Source of the DNA: Alteriqipengyuania halimionae | GTDB lineage: Bacteria > Pseudomonadota > Alphaproteobacteria > Sphingomonadales > Sphingomonadaceae | DNA length: 64,000 nucleotides | Assembly (NCBI RefSeq): GCF_009827575.1 | Contig: NZ_WTYR01000001.1 | Location: 496,001 to 560,000 of the forward strand | Direction: 5' to 3' | Shown here: in pieces, positions 55,206 to 64,000 of the stretch | How the letters are laid out: every line of letters starts with the position of its first letter | Position numbering within the stretch: position 1 is the first letter of the stretch | The notes under the pieces: generated by a model | Seen by the model: the letters and a program-made list of their open reading frames with translations, nothing else | Database searches by the model: none | What the model was told of the DNA's origin: nothing | Position numbers and translations under genes: made by a program

Positions 55206-55775
55206 TTACGCTGCGGTGACCTTGCGGGCCTTTTCGTGCGCCGCGGTCATGGCTTCGGCAGCCGCTTCCTCGCTGATCTTCAGGCCTTCGGCGATCACGA
55301 ACTCGGGATTGTCGATACCGATGAAGCCGAGCGCGCTGGTAAGATAGCGTTCGGCGTGTTCGACACTGCGCTGCGCGCTGTCTTCGCCGTAAAGCCCGCC
55401 GCGAGCGATCGCGACGATCACGCGCTTGCTGCCCATCAGACCTTCGGCAGCGCCGGTTTCGGTATAGCGGAAGGTCTCGCCGGCAACGAGGATGCGGTCG
55501 ATCCAGGTCTTGAGCTGGCTGGGGATGGTGAAATTGTACATCGGCGCGCCGATCACGACGGTGTCGGCGTTCTTAAACTGGGCCAATGCTTCAAGCGAAT
55601 CCTCTTCGCCGAACGCCGGCAGGGTCAGGTGGGCGAACGGCTCGGCGACGAGGTCGCGATAGGTCACTTCTGCATCGGGCACGGCGTCTTTCAGCTGGCT
55701 GACAATGGCTGCGGTGAGGTCGCGGCTGGCCGATGCATCGCCGGAAATCGAACTGTCGATATGGAGGATTTTCAT
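55206..55775 (-). CDS. azoR: FMN-dependent NADH-azoreductase
   Basis: 189 residues of the flavodoxin-like AzoR family: KILHIDSSISGDASASRDLT (phosphate-binding loop), IGAPMYNFTIPSQLKTWIDR and ARGGLYG with the C-terminal SALGFIGIDNPEFV. Reduces quinones and azo compounds. Divergent from an HxlR regulator with a 99-nt control region rich in GGTCA/TGACC half-sites, the classic arrangement for redox- or aldehyde-induced azoreductase genes. Confidence 0.93.
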   Translation of the reverse strand: MKILHIDSSISGDASASRDLTAAIVSQLKDAVPDAEVTYRDLVAEPFAHLTLPAFGEEDSLEALAQFKNADTVVIGAPMYNFTIPSQLKTWIDRILVAGETFRYTETGAAEGLMGSKRVIVAIARGGLYGEDSAQRSVEHAERYLTSALGFIGIDNPEFVIAEGLKISEEAAAEAMTAAHEKARKVTAA

Positions 55776-55791
55776 GGGGTCGTCCTTTGTG

Positions 55792-55867
55792 GGTCACGAT
55801 TGTTGACCAAGGCCATATATGTGACCACATTGGCCCGGCAAGAACGCAAAACTCACTGACCAGGTCA
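55792..55867. promoter_or_regulatory. Repeated GGTCA/TGACC half-sites between azoR and HxlR gene
   Basis: Five half-sites: GGTCA 55792-55796 and TGACC 55804-55808 (inverted, 7-nt spacer), TGACC 55822-55826, then TGACC-A-GGTCA 55857-55867, a perfect palindrome 8 nt before the HxlR ATG. These look like operators for the HxlR protein on both promoters. Confidence 0.55.
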
Positions 55868-55874
55868 CACCGAT

Positions 55875-56264
55875 ATGACTACCCCGAACCATCCGCACGC
55901 CGATCCCGGTTGCCGCGCCGTCAGCGAAGTGCTGAGCCGGGTGGGCGACAAATGGACCGTGCTGATCGTCAAAGCCCTGCAAGCCGCGCCCGAGGAAGGG
56001 CGCCGTTTCAACGAGCTCAAGCGCGATATCGGCGGGATTTCCCAGCAAATGCTGACCCGCAGCCTGCGCGCGCTCGAGCGCGACGGGATGGTTGCGCGCA
56101 CCGTCCATCCGACGGTCCCGCCGCAGGTCGAATACCGGCTGACGGATCTCGGCCAGTCGCTCGCGGTGCCTGTCCTCGCGCTGTCCGACTGGACCTTTGA
56201 AAACCTGGCCCGGATCCATGCCAATCGCGCGGCTTACGATCGGGTCCAGGAGGAAGCCGCCTAG
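55875..56264 (+). CDS. HxlR family winged-helix regulator
   Basis: 129 residues with the HxlR signature DPGCRAVSEVLSRVGDKWTV and the recognition region FNELKRDIGGISQQMLTRSL followed by RALERDGMVARTVHPTVPPQ. Cys13 (PGCRAV) occupies the position often used as a redox or electrophile sensor in this family. Divergent from azoR; likely regulates it and itself through the half-sites upstream (inference). Confidence 0.92.
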   Translation: MTTPNHPHADPGCRAVSEVLSRVGDKWTVLIVKALQAAPEEGRRFNELKRDIGGISQQMLTRSLRALERDGMVARTVHPTVPPQVEYRLTDLGQSLAVPVLALSDWTFENLARIHANRAAYDRVQEEAA

Positions 56265-56278
56265 CCCCCGAAAAAGCG

Positions 56279-56310
56279 AAACCCGGCGACTGCCAGTGCA
56301 GCGCCGGGTT
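56279..56310 (-). terminator. Intrinsic terminator of FKBP gene (shared with HxlR gene)
   Basis: AACCCGGCG (56279-56287) pairs with CGCCGGGTT (56302-56310), with an inner CTGC/GCAG stem. On minus the stem is followed by TCGCTTTTTCGG. It lies 23 nt past the FKBP stop. Confidence 0.75.
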
Positions 56311-56332
56311 CCGGATTCATACACAGTCTGGC

Positions 56333-56770
56333 TTACGCCGCCTGCTTGATTTCGCGCAGGGTCACATTGAAGGTGATGTCCTCGCCTGCGAGCGGGTGGT
56401 TGGCATCGGCCTTGACCGACTGGTCGCCCACTTCGGTGATCGTCAGCATCATCGGCTGGCCGTCCTGCGCCTGGGCCTGCAGCTGCATGCCGGGCTGGGG
56501 AGCGGGTTCGGGCGGAAGATTGGCGCGCGGCAGGTCGATCACCAGCTCAGGATTGTGCGGGCCATAGGCCTTTTCGCTGGGGATCGTGATTGTCTTCTCG
56601 GCGCCGACTTCCATGCCGGCAAGCCCTTCTTCGAGCGCGGGCATCACTTCGCCACCGCCCAGTGTCAGGTCCTGCGGCCCGCTTTCGGCGGTGTTGGCGA
56701 CGACAGTGCCGTCGCTCTTCTTGACGGTGTAGTCGATGGTGACGGTGTCGCCGGTCTTGGCAGTGCTCAT
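56333..56770 (-). CDS. FKBP-type peptidyl-prolyl isomerase, SlyD-like
   Basis: 145 residues from ATG 56770 (MSTAKTGDTVTIDYTVKKSD). FKBP fold with an inserted flap: LTLGGGEVMPALEEGLAGME, then IPSEKAYGPHNPELVIDLPR and MMLTITEVGDQSVKADANHP, LAGEDITFNVTLREI. SlyD-type chaperone/isomerase, but without the His-rich metal-binding tail of E. coli SlyD. No signal peptide, so cytoplasmic. Monocistronic. Confidence 0.92.
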   Translation of the reverse strand: MSTAKTGDTVTIDYTVKKSDGTVVANTAESGPQDLTLGGGEVMPALEEGLAGMEVGAEKTITIPSEKAYGPHNPELVIDLPRANLPPEPAPQPGMQLQAQAQDGQPMMLTITEVGDQSVKADANHPLAGEDITFNVTLREIKQAA

Positions 56771-57196
56771 AACAATCCTCTGGAATTTCGTGTGTGCGGC
56801 GCGGACACGCGCCGTCCGGACATGCGCCCGCGAACCGGGCGCCTCGCAACCCATGTGGGAACCGGGGCGGGATGAGTCAAACAAAGTCCCCGACAGGTGT
56901 CTGGCGCGACACACGCGAAGGCCTGCAAAGTGCCGTCCGATGGACCACCGAAGCCGGGGTTTTGCAAAACTCTACGATCCTGCGCGATCCACGCAATTCC
57001 GCGGCCTAGCGCGCGATCGGGGGAGCAGAAGTGTAACCTTCCGTCGCGACAACGACGAGACGGGGAGGGTGAGCGTATCATGCCGCCGGATTACATGCCG
57101 ACCGGCGTGTAGGACAGCGACGATCCGCGCCGCCGTGAGGCGAGCACAGTTGATTTGCCCGCTATCGAACCGTGCGTTTCTCGATGTCGCGCAAAC
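56771..57196. other. Gene-poor stretch of about 425 nt
   Basis: No convincing gene on either strand. Short frames here have poor codon use and no recognisable motif (for example 56872-57009, 45 residues). The left end should hold the FKBP promoter. No tRNA cloverleaf or strong hairpin was seen. Composition is similar to the flanks. Confidence 0.5.
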
Positions 57197-57224
57197 TTGA
57201 TTCTCTCGGCGGGCGGTATAGAAT
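57197..57224 (+). promoter_or_regulatory. Probable sigma-70 promoter of carbonic anhydrase gene
   Basis: TTGATT (57197-57202) and TAGAAT (57219-57224) with a 16-nt spacer, 63 nt before the ATG, in an otherwise gene-free region. A good housekeeping match by eye. Confidence 0.55.
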
Positions 57225-57286
57225 TCACTTGTTTTTCAAAGCCCGCCGTTCGCCGAGCGGACGCTCGACCAAAGTGAGGAGCGATC

Positions 57287-58021
57287 ATGCTAATCGAAAT
57301 GTTCCTGTCTTCTGCTGCCATGTTGCTGCCAAACCTACTTGCTCCCGACCCCGGCGCCGACCCCGATTGGGTCTATGGCGATGGCGAATTGCCGGAGAAA
57401 TGGTCGATCGACAACGACAGCTACGCGGTTTGCGATACGGGGCAAATGCAGTCGCCGATCGTCCTGTCCGACACCAATGCGCGCGCCTCGATCGCGTTCG
57501 CAGCATCCTATGGCGAGGCAGATGGCAAGCTGAAGCGTGGGCGCGGCAAGGTTCAGGTCGATGTCGATTCCGGTATGGGAATGGTTAGCGGCGACACGCT
57601 GTTCAGCCTTTTGCAGATGCACTTCCATACCCCGGCCGAGCATATGCTGCATGGAGAGCGCTATCCGCTGGTCGTTCATCTGGTTCACGGCTCACGCGAC
57701 GGTGAATTCGCCGTCCTCGGCGTCATGTTCGAGGAAGGCGATGCCAATCCGGCGATTGCTGCGATCCTCGACGCCCTCGAAAGCGAGGGGAAAGAGGTAA
57801 TGCTCGACATCGCATCGCTCGTGCCCGAACGGCCCGATCTCTATCGCTATATGGGGTCGCTCACGACGCCGCCTTGCACGGAAGGCGTCAATTGGCATGT
57901 TGCAGACGAGGTGCTCGAGGCGAGCGAAGAACAGATCGCGGCGATGGCGCGCATCCTGGGCGCCAGCAACCGGTCGCTCCAGCCGCTTAACAATCGGTTG
58001 ATCATCGGGCCGGAGGACTGA
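57287..58021 (+). CDS. Alpha-type carbonic anhydrase, probably periplasmic
   Basis: 244 residues. Short N-terminal hydrophobic segment (MLIEMFLSSAAMLLPNLLAP) acts as signal or anchor. Zinc ligands His112 and His114 in LLQMHFHTPAEHML and His131 in LVVHLVHGS; also QSPIVLSD and the conserved LTTPPCTEGVNWHV and PLNNRLII. Catalyses CO2/bicarbonate interconversion in the envelope. GAGGAG precedes the ATG. Monocistronic with its own promoter and terminator. Confidence 0.94.
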   Translation: MLIEMFLSSAAMLLPNLLAPDPGADPDWVYGDGELPEKWSIDNDSYAVCDTGQMQSPIVLSDTNARASIAFAASYGEADGKLKRGRGKVQVDVDSGMGMVSGDTLFSLLQMHFHTPAEHMLHGERYPLVVHLVHGSRDGEFAVLGVMFEEGDANPAIAAILDALESEGKEVMLDIASLVPERPDLYRYMGSLTTPPCTEGVNWHVADEVLEASEEQIAAMARILGASNRSLQPLNNRLIIGPED

Positions 58022-58033
58022 CCTGTTTTCCGA

Positions 58034-58060
58034 AAAGGGCGGGCATGGTGCCTGCCCTTT
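58034..58060 (+). terminator. Terminator-like hairpin after carbonic anhydrase gene
   Basis: AAAGGGCGGGCA-tgg-TGCCTGCCCTTT is a 12-bp stem with one G-T pair and a 3-nt loop, 13 nt after the stop. The 3' side ends CCCTTTGG, so termination is plausible though the T-run is short. Confidence 0.65.
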
Positions 58061-58186
58061 GGTATTGCAATGATGAGGTGACGCGCCGTCATGCGCGTTT
58101 CCTCTCACATGTTCATTCGGGGGCCACGTCGCTCTCTACCCCGAACCTGTCGAAGGGCTTCGTCTATTGTTGCGGGGACTCCTGGA

Positions 58187-58453
58187 TTAGCGTCGCGCGA
58201 AGCGGGTGAAGCCCTGGTCCTCGACCGCGCGCCGTTCGATCCGCTCGACCCGCGCGCGGGGAGGGCCGTCCTCCATCGCCGCGATCATGCGCTCGACCGC
58301 TTCGCGCTCGCCTTCGACCTGCGCCTCGACCGTCCCGTCGGGCAGGTTGCGCACCCAGCCACACACGCCCAGCGAGCGCGCGGTCTCGACCGTCCAGTCG
58401 CGGTAGAACACACCCTGCACGCGGCCGTAGATGATAAGGTGACGGGCGGTCAT
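58187..58453 (-). CDS. acyP: Acylphosphatase
   Basis: 88 residues, the whole family length. Catalytic motif GRVQGVFYRDWTVETARS with the phosphate-binding Arg, and Asn in GWVRNLPDGTVEAQVEG. Hydrolyses acyl phosphates such as 1,3-bisphosphoglycerate. The downstream side (58079-58186) has a CCGAACCTGTCGAAGGGC segment that resembles a common intergenic repeat of sphingomonads. Confidence 0.93.
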   Translation of the reverse strand: MTARHLIIYGRVQGVFYRDWTVETARSLGVCGWVRNLPDGTVEAQVEGEREAVERMIAAMEDGPPRARVERIERRAVEDQGFTRFARR

Positions 58454-58528
58454 TATGGCAACCTAGCGCAACACCGAGCGTTTTGCATGTCGAGCGAGCC
58501 GTACCCTTCGTGCGGCACTGGAACGCGG

Positions 58529-60292
58529 TCAGTGCATCAGTGCGGGCGTCGCCTCCTGTTCAAGCGAGCGAGCCGCCGTCGCACCGGCCTGGGTGCGGAA
58601 GTTCCCTGCCTGATCGGCGAGCTCGGTCACTTCGGACGCTAGCTGGCGCGATGCTGCCGAGGTTTCTTCGACCATCGCTGCGTTTTGCTGCGTCGAATTG
58701 TCCATATCGCTCACGGCCGTGACGATTTCGGAAATGGCGGAAGCCTGGGCCTGATTGTCTGCCGCCATCGTGTCGAGCAACTCGTTCACGTTGCCCACGC
58801 TCGCCGAAATCTGTTCGAGCGCGGCATCGACGCGTTTGACGCTGCCGACCGCATTGCCGACTTCTTCCTGCGTCGTGGTAAGCTGTTCGCGCGCCGATCC
58901 CGCTTCTTCTTCGGCCCGCATGGCGAGCGCGGAGACCAGGTCGGCGACCACTGCAAATCCGCGCCCGGCCTCGCCTGCGCGGCCTGCTTCGACCGCCGCG
59001 TTCATCGCGAGTACGCGGGTCTGGAATGCGATCTTGTCTAGCCCTTCGATCACCGTGTCGATACCCTCGGCACTTTCCTGGACCCGGCCCATCGCCTGCA
59101 TCGCCTGTTCGGCGAGAGAGCGCCCGTCGTGCACGATGCCATTGGCTTCATTGGCGCTCTGTGCGGTGTCCTTGGCAGCGGTGGCCCCGCGCGAGATCCG
59201 GTCGTTCATCTGCGTGAGCGCTGCTGAAGTCTGTTCGAGGCTGGCGGCATTGGCTTCCGTACGGCGGGCCAGCGATTCGGAGCTTTGCGCAATCTCGCTG
59301 GAGCTCGTGCGGATCGAATCTGTGCCACTGGCCACGCTTTCGATCAGAGTGCGCAGCGACTGGACAGCATCGTTATAATTGGTCTTCAGGCTGGCATAGG
59401 CCGGAGGATAGTCGGCGGTCACCTCGACCATCAGATCGCCATCGGCCAATGCGGAGAGGCCCTCGGCCAACGTATCGGTGACCATCTTCTGCTCGCGTGC
59501 AGTGATCGCGGCGGCGGCCCGTTCCTTTTCCAGTACCGCGTTCAGGAAGGCGTCGATCGCACGAGCCATGTCTCCGATCTCGTCCTTCTGTTCGAGGTGT
59601 GGCAGTTCGCCGTCTCCCGACTTGGCGAGGTCCCGAACCACGCTCGACAGGTTCGTGATGGGACGGACGACCTTGCGGGTGACGATGAAGATCGACACGG
59701 CGATCGCAATCACTGCCAGAATGGCGAGCACGACCACGACGGTCAGCGAGGTCGCGTTGTCCTGCAATGCCTCCTCGGTGACGGAGCTGGCGATGTCGAT
59801 CTGCATTTCGGAAAGTTCGGTGATCGTATCCGACAGCGGATCGATGGTCTGGAACAGCTCGCGCTGGACGAAACGCTCCAGCGCTGCGGTGTTGCCCGAA
59901 TCGAGAATGCCTTCCAGCCGCAGGATCGCCGCATCGGCGGTCGACATCTGCGCTTCGGCCTGCCGCGACAGCCGCTCTTCCTCGCCATCGATGCTGGTGG
60001 CGCGATAGGCCTTCCATGCTTCTTCGATAGCGGCGGTGCCTTCGCGCATGTTGTCGGCCGCTTCGCCATAACCGACATTGCCGTTCGTCGCCTTGACCGC
60101 GTTGTCGACGATCAGCACCGCATAGGTATCGGAGACAGTTTTGAGGTTCTGGAGCGGCTGAACGCGGTCCACCAGGATGGTCGAAAGCGCCGTCTCATTG
60201 GTGCGGACGGTGTGATAAAACGCACCGGCGAGCGCCAGCAGGGCTGCGCTCAAAATGGCAAGGCAGGCGAAAAGCTTGTGCTTGAGGGTCAT
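58529..60292 (-). CDS. Methyl-accepting chemotaxis protein
   Basis: 587 residues from ATG 60292 (MTLKHKLFACLAIL). First membrane helix about 8-28; periplasmic four-helix-bundle sensor 29-180; second helix about 185-205 (VVVVLAILAVIAIAVSIFIV); HAMP region VVRPITNLSSVVRDLAKSGD; long signalling coiled coil. The hairpin tip reads DKIAFQTRVLAMNAAVEAGR and GEAGRGFAVVADLVSALAMR, differing from the usual FQTNLLALNAAVEAAR. No CheW/CheA or flagellar gene is in the window. The upstream 230 nt show no clear promoter. Confidence 0.93.
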   Translation of the reverse strand: MTLKHKLFACLAILSAALLALAGAFYHTVRTNETALSTILVDRVQPLQNLKTVSDTYAVLIVDNAVKATNGNVGYGEAADNMREGTAAIEEAWKAYRATSIDGEEERLSRQAEAQMSTADAAILRLEGILDSGNTAALERFVQRELFQTIDPLSDTITELSEMQIDIASSVTEEALQDNATSLTVVVVLAILAVIAIAVSIFIVTRKVVRPITNLSSVVRDLAKSGDGELPHLEQKDEIGDMARAIDAFLNAVLEKERAAAAITAREQKMVTDTLAEGLSALADGDLMVEVTADYPPAYASLKTNYNDAVQSLRTLIESVASGTDSIRTSSSEIAQSSESLARRTEANAASLEQTSAALTQMNDRISRGATAAKDTAQSANEANGIVHDGRSLAEQAMQAMGRVQESAEGIDTVIEGLDKIAFQTRVLAMNAAVEAGRAGEAGRGFAVVADLVSALAMRAEEEAGSAREQLTTTQEEVGNAVGSVKRVDAALEQISASVGNVNELLDTMAADNQAQASAISEIVTAVSDMDNSTQQNAAMVEETSAASRQLASEVTELADQAGNFRTQAGATAARSLEQEATPALMH

Positions 60293-60522
60293 CCGGAAGT
60301 CTCTTCTCACATTGCAGGACGGGGGCGCTAAGTCCCCATTCTAGACAATATGAGCCCGTTCCGAACCGGCGGGCGCGTTTTCTATTTCATCGGTTGAAGT
60401 TCGCGGGCGCAGACAGCGAGAAGAGGCTGGCAACGGGCGGTCATGGGCCCAATGTTTTGCAGGCGTCCAAGTCGCTCTACCCGCGCAGACGGTGAGCCGA
60501 AGACGTGCAGAGCACAAACCAG

Positions 60523-60834
60523 TCAATCCAGGTTATTAAACCCTACATCCTCCGCCAGATCGCGCCACTCCGGATTGCCGTCTTCGACCAGCCGACGTTT
60601 CCAGTCACGTTCCCACTTCTTCAGCCGCTTCTCGCGCTGGATCGCCGTTTCCATCGTCGCATGAACTTCGAACCACACGAGTGTTTTGACGTCGTGGCGT
60701 TGGGAGAACCCTTCGAAGGTACCGCTACGATGCTGATGAATCCGACCCGGAAGATCAGACGTAACACCGATATACGAAGTGCCGTTGCGCTTCGAGGCGA
60801 GGATATAGACGCAAGGCGTACGTTCGAACGGCAT
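60523..60834 (-). CDS. GIY-YIG nuclease family protein
   Basis: 103 residues of the small UPF0213-like type: CVYILASKRNGTSYIGVTSD (GIY...YIG motifs), Arg in GRIHQHRSGTFEGF, and ETAIQREKRLKKWERDWKRR, with the catalytic Glu in the helix after. Such stand-alone GIY-YIG proteins are often multicopy in alphaproteobacterial genomes and sit near palindromic repeats, as here. Function unproven; a nuclease acting on a structured DNA repeat is a guess. Confidence 0.85.
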   Translation of the reverse strand: MPFERTPCVYILASKRNGTSYIGVTSDLPGRIHQHRSGTFEGFSQRHDVKTLVWFEVHATMETAIQREKRLKKWERDWKRRLVEDGNPEWRDLAEDVGFNNLD

Positions 60835-60864
60835 GGGCAGGTGCTAAACCAACTCTCGCCCTCC

Positions 60865-60942
60865 CGTCATCCCCGCGCAGGCGGGGATCCAGAGCAAGTG
60901 AGCACCAGGCCAGACTGGATACCCGCCTGCGCGGGGATGACG
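60865..60942. repeat. Large palindromic intergenic repeat (WIPACAGMT type)
   Basis: Inverted repeat with 28-nt arms (60865-60892 and 60915-60942) around the core TCATCCCCGCGCAGGCGGGG, only one mismatch, spacer 22 nt; a partial third copy CGTCATCCCGG lies at 60956-60966. Translated, one arm reads WIPACAGMT, a peptide familiar from over-annotated repeats in many proteobacteria. It probably forms a strong cruciform or RNA hairpin and belongs to a dispersed REP-like family. Confidence 0.85.
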
Positions 60943-61005
60943 ACCCTATCGAAACGTCATCCCGGCCGCTGAGCGATATGGAAGACGTGGCTACCTCAAT
61001 AGTCG

Positions 61006-62679
<1,674 letters not shown>

Positions 62680-62798
62680 GGCGAACGGTCCCTTTGGGAT
62701 TCGATGGGGGAAATTGTTGCGCGCCAGATAGGCGCTGGGCGCGGTTTCGGCAACCGCGCGCTTGGCAAGCGGGGAGGCGCGCGATAGCAGTGCGCGCC

Positions 62799-64000
62799 AT
62801 GAACAAAACGCTCCTAGCGCTGGCCGCGCTCTCGCTTTCCGTTTCCACCACCGCACTGGCGCAGGGCGCCGGCGATGCGCTGGCCGATCGTGCCGATCAC
62901 GCGCTGGAGAATGACGGGATCGCGTGGGATTTCGTCGAGGGGATCACCACCGAGGTCGGTCCGCGCCAGGCGGGCACCGAGGCCGAGCAGCGCGGGCGCG
63001 ATTGGGCGGTGGCGTGGCTCAATGCGCGCGGCTTCGAGAATGTCGCCGACGAGCCGTACCAGATGGAAACCTGGATCCCCGGCGATACCCGCTCGGCAGA
63101 GATCGTTTCGCCGTTCGCGCAGCCGCTGACGGTCGATCCGCTGGGGACGTCCGCTTCGACCGGGCCCGACGGCATCACCGCCGAAGTCGTCTATTTCCCG
63201 ACCGTGGCCGATCTGATGGCGGCACCCGACGGAAGCCTGGCGGGCAAGATCGCCTTCGTCTCGCACTCGATGACGCCGACGCAGGACGGCTCGCAATATG
63301 GCTTTGCCGGTCCGGCGCGCTGGGTCGGGGCTGGGATCGCCGCGAGCAAGGGCGCGGTGGCCACCGTGATCAAATCGGTCGGCACCGACAATCACCGCAC
63401 CCCGCATACCGGCGGCACCAGCTTCCCCGAAGGCGTCGCGCCGACCCCGGCGGGTGCGCTGTCGGTGCCCGATGCCGAGAATCTTGAACGCATGTTCGCG
63501 CGCACAGCCGAAGACGGCCGCCCGATCATGATGAAGCTCACGCTCACGCCCGAATGGCTGGGCACGACCACCAGCGGCAATGTGGTGGGCGAGATCGTCG
63601 GACGCGATCCCTCGCTGGCGCCGGTGCTGGTCGCCTGCCACCTCGACAGCTGGTGGAGCGGGACGGGCGCAATCGACGATGGGGCAGGGTGCGGCATCGT
63701 CGCCGCAGCGGCGCTGAACGTCGAAGCTGCGGGCCAGCCGCTCCGCACGATCCGCGTCCTGTTCGCCGGCGCCGAGGAAGTCGGCCTCTATGGTTCGGAA
63801 GCCTATAGCGAAGCGCATATCGACGAGCCGATCGCGGTCGGTCTCGAAAGCGATTTCGGGGCGGACAGGATCTGGCAGTTCCAGAGCAACTTCCGCGAGA
63901 GCAACCCGGAATTGCACGGCAAGATCGCTGCCGCGGTGGCGCGATTCGGCGTCTCGACATCGACCGCGGTTGCCAGCGGCGGGGCAGATATCAACATCGC
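62799..64000 (+). CDS. M28 family zinc aminopeptidase, secreted, 5' part
   Basis: Open frame from ATG 62799 runs off the right edge; about 400 residues are visible. Signal peptide MNKTLLALAALSLSVSTTAL ends at AQG. A PA-type inserted region (about 110-220) precedes the catalytic domain with zinc ligands His in VACHLDSWWSG (HxD), Asp in AIDDGAGCGI and the Glu-Glu pair in FAGAEEVGLYGSEAY. Related to secreted carboxy/aminopeptidases (glutamate carboxypeptidase-like). The C-terminal part and stop are outside the window. Confidence 0.93.
   Translation, partial: MNKTLLALAALSLSVSTTALAQGAGDALADRADHALENDGIAWDFVEGITTEVGPRQAGTEAEQRGRDWAVAWLNARGFENVADEPYQMETWIPGDTRSAEIVSPFAQPLTVDPLGTSASTGPDGITAEVVYFPTVADLMAAPDGSLAGKIAFVSHSMTPTQDGSQYGFAGPARWVGAGIAASKGAVATVIKSVGTDNHRTPHTGGTSFPEGVAPTPAGALSVPDAENLERMFARTAEDGRPIMMKLTLTPEWLGTTTSGNVVGEIVGRDPSLAPVLVACHLDSWWSGTGAIDDGAGCGIVAAAALNVEAAGQPLRTIRVLFAGAEEVGLYGSEAYSEAHIDEPIAVGLESDFGADRIWQFQSNFRESNPELHGKIAAAVARFGVSTSTAVASGGADINI

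Noticed and set aside
56872-57009. 45-residue frame MSQTKSPTGVW... in the gap before carbonic anhydrase
   Set aside because: Short, no clear ribosome site, no recognisable motif; kept only as a note for the gap.
60505-60972. 155-residue plus-strand frame containing WIPACAGMT
   Set aside because: Spurious translation of the palindromic repeat and of the GIY-YIG gene's opposite strand.

Overview
The window is GC-rich, almost gap-free bacterial chromosome. Gene content and order point to an alphaproteobacterium of the Sphingomonadales, most likely Erythrobacteraceae (Erythrobacter, Qipengyuania or Altererythrobacter type). The pointers are a split glycine decarboxylase (gcvPA/gcvPB), an F1 operon ordered atpH-A-G-D-C with a short epsilon subunit, class I lysyl-tRNA synthetase, the rpmF-plsX-fabH-ihfA-merR block, a bacterial Fe-S photolyase, a LexA box of the alphaproteobacterial GTTC-N7-GTTC type, and an intergenic palindrome that reads WIPACAGMT. 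This is inference from family knowledge; no 16S gene or tRNA is present.

Layout: 1-3974 glycine cleavage genes gcvT(partial)-gcvH-gcvPA-gcvPB. 3979-5499 two overlapping small membrane-protein genes (ABA4-like, isoprenylcysteine-methyltransferase-like) and a DUF938 methyltransferase. 5549-9025 entericidin lipoprotein, EamA transporter, an orphan cpaF and an HNH protein. 9086-11239 secreted prolyl oligopeptidase. 11387-16446 F1 ATP synthase operon, interrupted by a lower-GC foreign-looking gene between atpA and atpG. 16595-20364 an operon of two paralogous membrane-anchored trypsin-like proteases plus a membrane protein. 20445-30592 Ada, cation efflux, lipoprotein, succinate-semialdehyde dehydrogenase, siderophore-interacting protein behind a Fur-like palindrome, (6-4)-type Fe-S photolyase, a gluzincin-like secreted protein and PriA. 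30664-38692 a Tat lipoprotein, fructose-6-phosphate aldolase, CobT, an AT-rich orphan gene, nitroreductase, lipoproteins, CysS and a hydroxyacid dehydrogenase. 38689-41010 a small HTH/S24-repressor divergon and an alpha/beta hydrolase broken by a 7-bp tandem duplication. 41026-46419 cytochrome c, metallo-hydrolase, MAPEG, the rpmF-plsX-fabH and ihfA-merR genes and a SixA-like phosphatase. 46427-52080 an SOS-type DinG helicase with a perfect LexA box, a HisKA_2 sensor kinase and class I LysRS. 52103-64000 oxygenase, cytochrome b561, an Arg-rich RcnB-like protein, PPOX protein, azoreductase with HxlR regulator, FKBP, carbonic anhydrase, acylphosphatase, chemoreceptor, GIY-YIG protein beside a palindromic repeat, EttA, and the 5' part of an M28 peptidase.

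Most of the window is core metabolism, energy and DNA repair. The parts that stand out are the two single-gene, lower-GC insertions tucked into translationally tight operons (14022-14324 and 33962-34540), the tandem protease operon, the S24/HTH divergon, the frameshifted hydrolase, and several regulatory sites that agree with the function of the gene beside them (LexA at dinG, a Fur-like box at the siderophore protein, repeated half-sites at HxlR/azoR). No CRISPR array, insertion sequence, prophage, rRNA or tRNA was seen. All positions and motifs were read by eye; no database search was possible.
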